Below, in pieces: positions 5,974 through 6,499 of a stretch of DNA of 6,499 bases. Where the stretch lies: assembly GCA_900557585.1 (NCBI GenBank), contig USTJ01000045.1:1-6499 (forward strand), written 5' to 3'. How positions within the stretch are numbered: position 1 is the stretch's first letter; the number at the start of each line of letters is the position of its first letter. The stretch comes from an uncultured Eubacteriales bacterium (GTDB lineage: Bacteria; Bacillota; Clostridia; Christensenellales; UBA1242). The position numbers and the translations under genes are program-made. A model generated the notes under the pieces. The model had not been told where the DNA came from. It did not search any database and was given only the letters and a program-made list of their open reading frames with translations.

Positions 5974-6321
5974 ATGGCAAACGAAAACGAAAAGAAATTT
6001 GGTGAAGACAATCTTCCAGAATCAATCAACCATATGCAAAATGACGATGATGATATCATCACACTTCTCACAGCAGAAGGCGAAGAAGTAGACTTTATTG
6101 AAGTTGCAGGAATTGCATACAGAGGAAACTATTATGTAATTTTGCAACCAGTTGAACTTCTTGACGGAATGGAAGAAGACGAAGCACTTGTTTTCAAAGT
6201 TTCAAGAGGAAAAGATAATGCAGACAAGTTTGAAATTGAACTTGACGACGCAATTATCGATGCTGTTTTTGAAGAATATAACAAACTTCTTGACGAAGCA
6301 GAAGGAAATGGCAACAAATAA
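5974..6321 (+). CDS. DUF1292 (YrzB-like) acidic protein
   Basis: The 115-residue, strongly acidic product matches the DUF1292 family in pattern: a short disordered N terminus (1-25, with DDDD at 24-27), then IITLLTAEGEEVDFIEV, a central GNYYVILQPVE strand pair (51-61), EEDEALVFKV (67-76), and a C-terminal helix ending VFEEYNKLLDE. The family usually has fewer residues before the ITL motif; here the N terminus is somewhat longer. Its function is not established. It commonly follows ruvX/yqgF in Firmicutes, which supports the call. AAGGAG at 5962-5967 is 6 bases before the ATG, and a promoter lies within the end of ruvX, so it can be expressed separately and more strongly than ruvX. A terminator follows 31 bases after its stop. 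Confidence 0.88.
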   Translation: MANENEKKFGEDNLPESINHMQNDDDDIITLLTAEGEEVDFIEVAGIAYRGNYYVILQPVELLDGMEEDEALVFKVSRGKDNADKFEIELDDAIIDAVFEEYNKLLDEAEGNGNK

Positions 6322-6352
6322 ACCATTTAATTTATAAATGTTTCAGAAATTT

Positions 6353-6394
6353 GGGATAATTTTTCCGCATGGCAAAATTATCTCATTTTTTTTT
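6353..6394 (+). terminator. Intrinsic terminator after the DUF1292 gene
   Basis: A 14-bp stem (6353-6366 with 6371-6384, one mismatch and one G-U pair) with loop GCAT is followed by nine T (6386-6394). Confidence 0.93.
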
Positions 6395-6490
6395 GCGCAA
6401 AATGACATAAAAATCTTGATTTTTTTTCATAGATATGATATATTCTTCGTATCACGCACCCGTGCGGATATTTTGAACCTTGCGCAAAAT
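6393..6490 (+). repeat. Direct repeat of TTGCGCAAAAT flanking the last promoter
   Basis: The 11-base word occurs at 6393-6403 and 6480-6490. It contains the perfect 8-base palindrome TTGCGCAA. The copies lie about 58 bases before and 30 bases after the predicted transcription start. Confidence 0.45.
6416..6444 (+). promoter_or_regulatory. Strong promoter reading out of the window
   Basis: TTGATT (6416-6421), a 17-base spacer and TATATT (6439-6444), with TG one base before the -10. Transcription should start near 6451. The transcript's gene is beyond the right edge. Confidence 0.75.
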
Positions 6491-6499
6491 TCTTTGCGT
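6451..6499 (+). other. Start of a leader or small RNA, cut by the window edge
   Basis: The first ~49 transcribed bases contain two small hairpins: CGCAC-CC-GTGCG (6455-6466) and CGCAAA-ATTC-TTTGCG (6483-6498). No start codon with a ribosome binding site is visible. It may be a structured 5' leader or a non-coding RNA; the visible part is too short to name. Confidence 0.35.

Noticed and set aside
6451..6499. 6S RNA or another named regulatory RNA starting at the right edge
   Set aside because: A short stretch loosely recalled 6S RNA, but its distance from the predicted start does not fit and too little sequence is present.
1..6499. tRNA, rRNA, CRISPR array, insertion sequence or phage genes
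   Set aside because: No cloverleaf, no regularly spaced repeats, no transposase or integrase, and no terminal inverted repeats with target duplications were seen.

Overview
The window is one AT-rich bacterial segment with every gene on the + strand and short gaps. Gene content and style suggest a low-GC Gram-positive (Bacillota, Clostridia-like) bacterium: strong AGGAG-type ribosome binding sites, a YtxH-like membrane protein, and a ruvX-DUF1292 pair. The genus cannot be read from the sequence. The standard genetic code fits all genes.

Layout. (1) Positions 1-3332 form one tight operon. It holds the 3' three-quarters of hslV (protease subunit), hslU (its AAA+ unfoldase), hisS (histidyl-tRNA synthetase) and a small thioredoxin, and ends at a strong intrinsic terminator. 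(2) A gap of about 230 bp holds a long inverted repeat and a good sigma-A-type promoter. (3) That promoter drives a two-gene operon (3527-5090) that descends from the NifS/IscS cysteine desulfurase and NifU/IscU scaffold genes and ends at a second terminator. (4) Next come a small YtxH-like membrane protein, ruvX/yqgF (TTG start, own promoter) and a DUF1292 gene (own promoter), followed by a third terminator. (5) The last ~100 bp hold a promoter close to consensus and the start of a transcript whose gene lies outside the window.

The main observation is the NifS-NifU pair. Both reading frames are intact, full length, translationally coupled and well expressed by their signals, but both proteins have lost their chemistry. 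By alignment from memory, the NifS-like protein has Leu in place of the PLP-binding Lys, Ala in place of the catalytic Cys, and Asp in place of the His over the cofactor ring, plus further changes at phosphate-binding residues. The NifU-like protein has Ser, Pro and Tyr in place of the three cluster-ligand Cys, and Gln and Lys in place of the conserved Asp and His. Two interacting proteins have thus lost their active sites together while keeping their folds and operon. This suggests a repurposed, non-enzymatic 'pseudo-ISC' complex rather than an Fe-S cluster assembly machine.

The pair sits just upstream of ruvX-DUF1292. In many Clostridia the functional nifS-nifU genes lie near alaS-ireB-ruvX-DUF1292, so the pair probably evolved in place from the ancestral operon, with mnmA, alaS and ireB absent here. 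The other genes look like ordinary working housekeeping genes.
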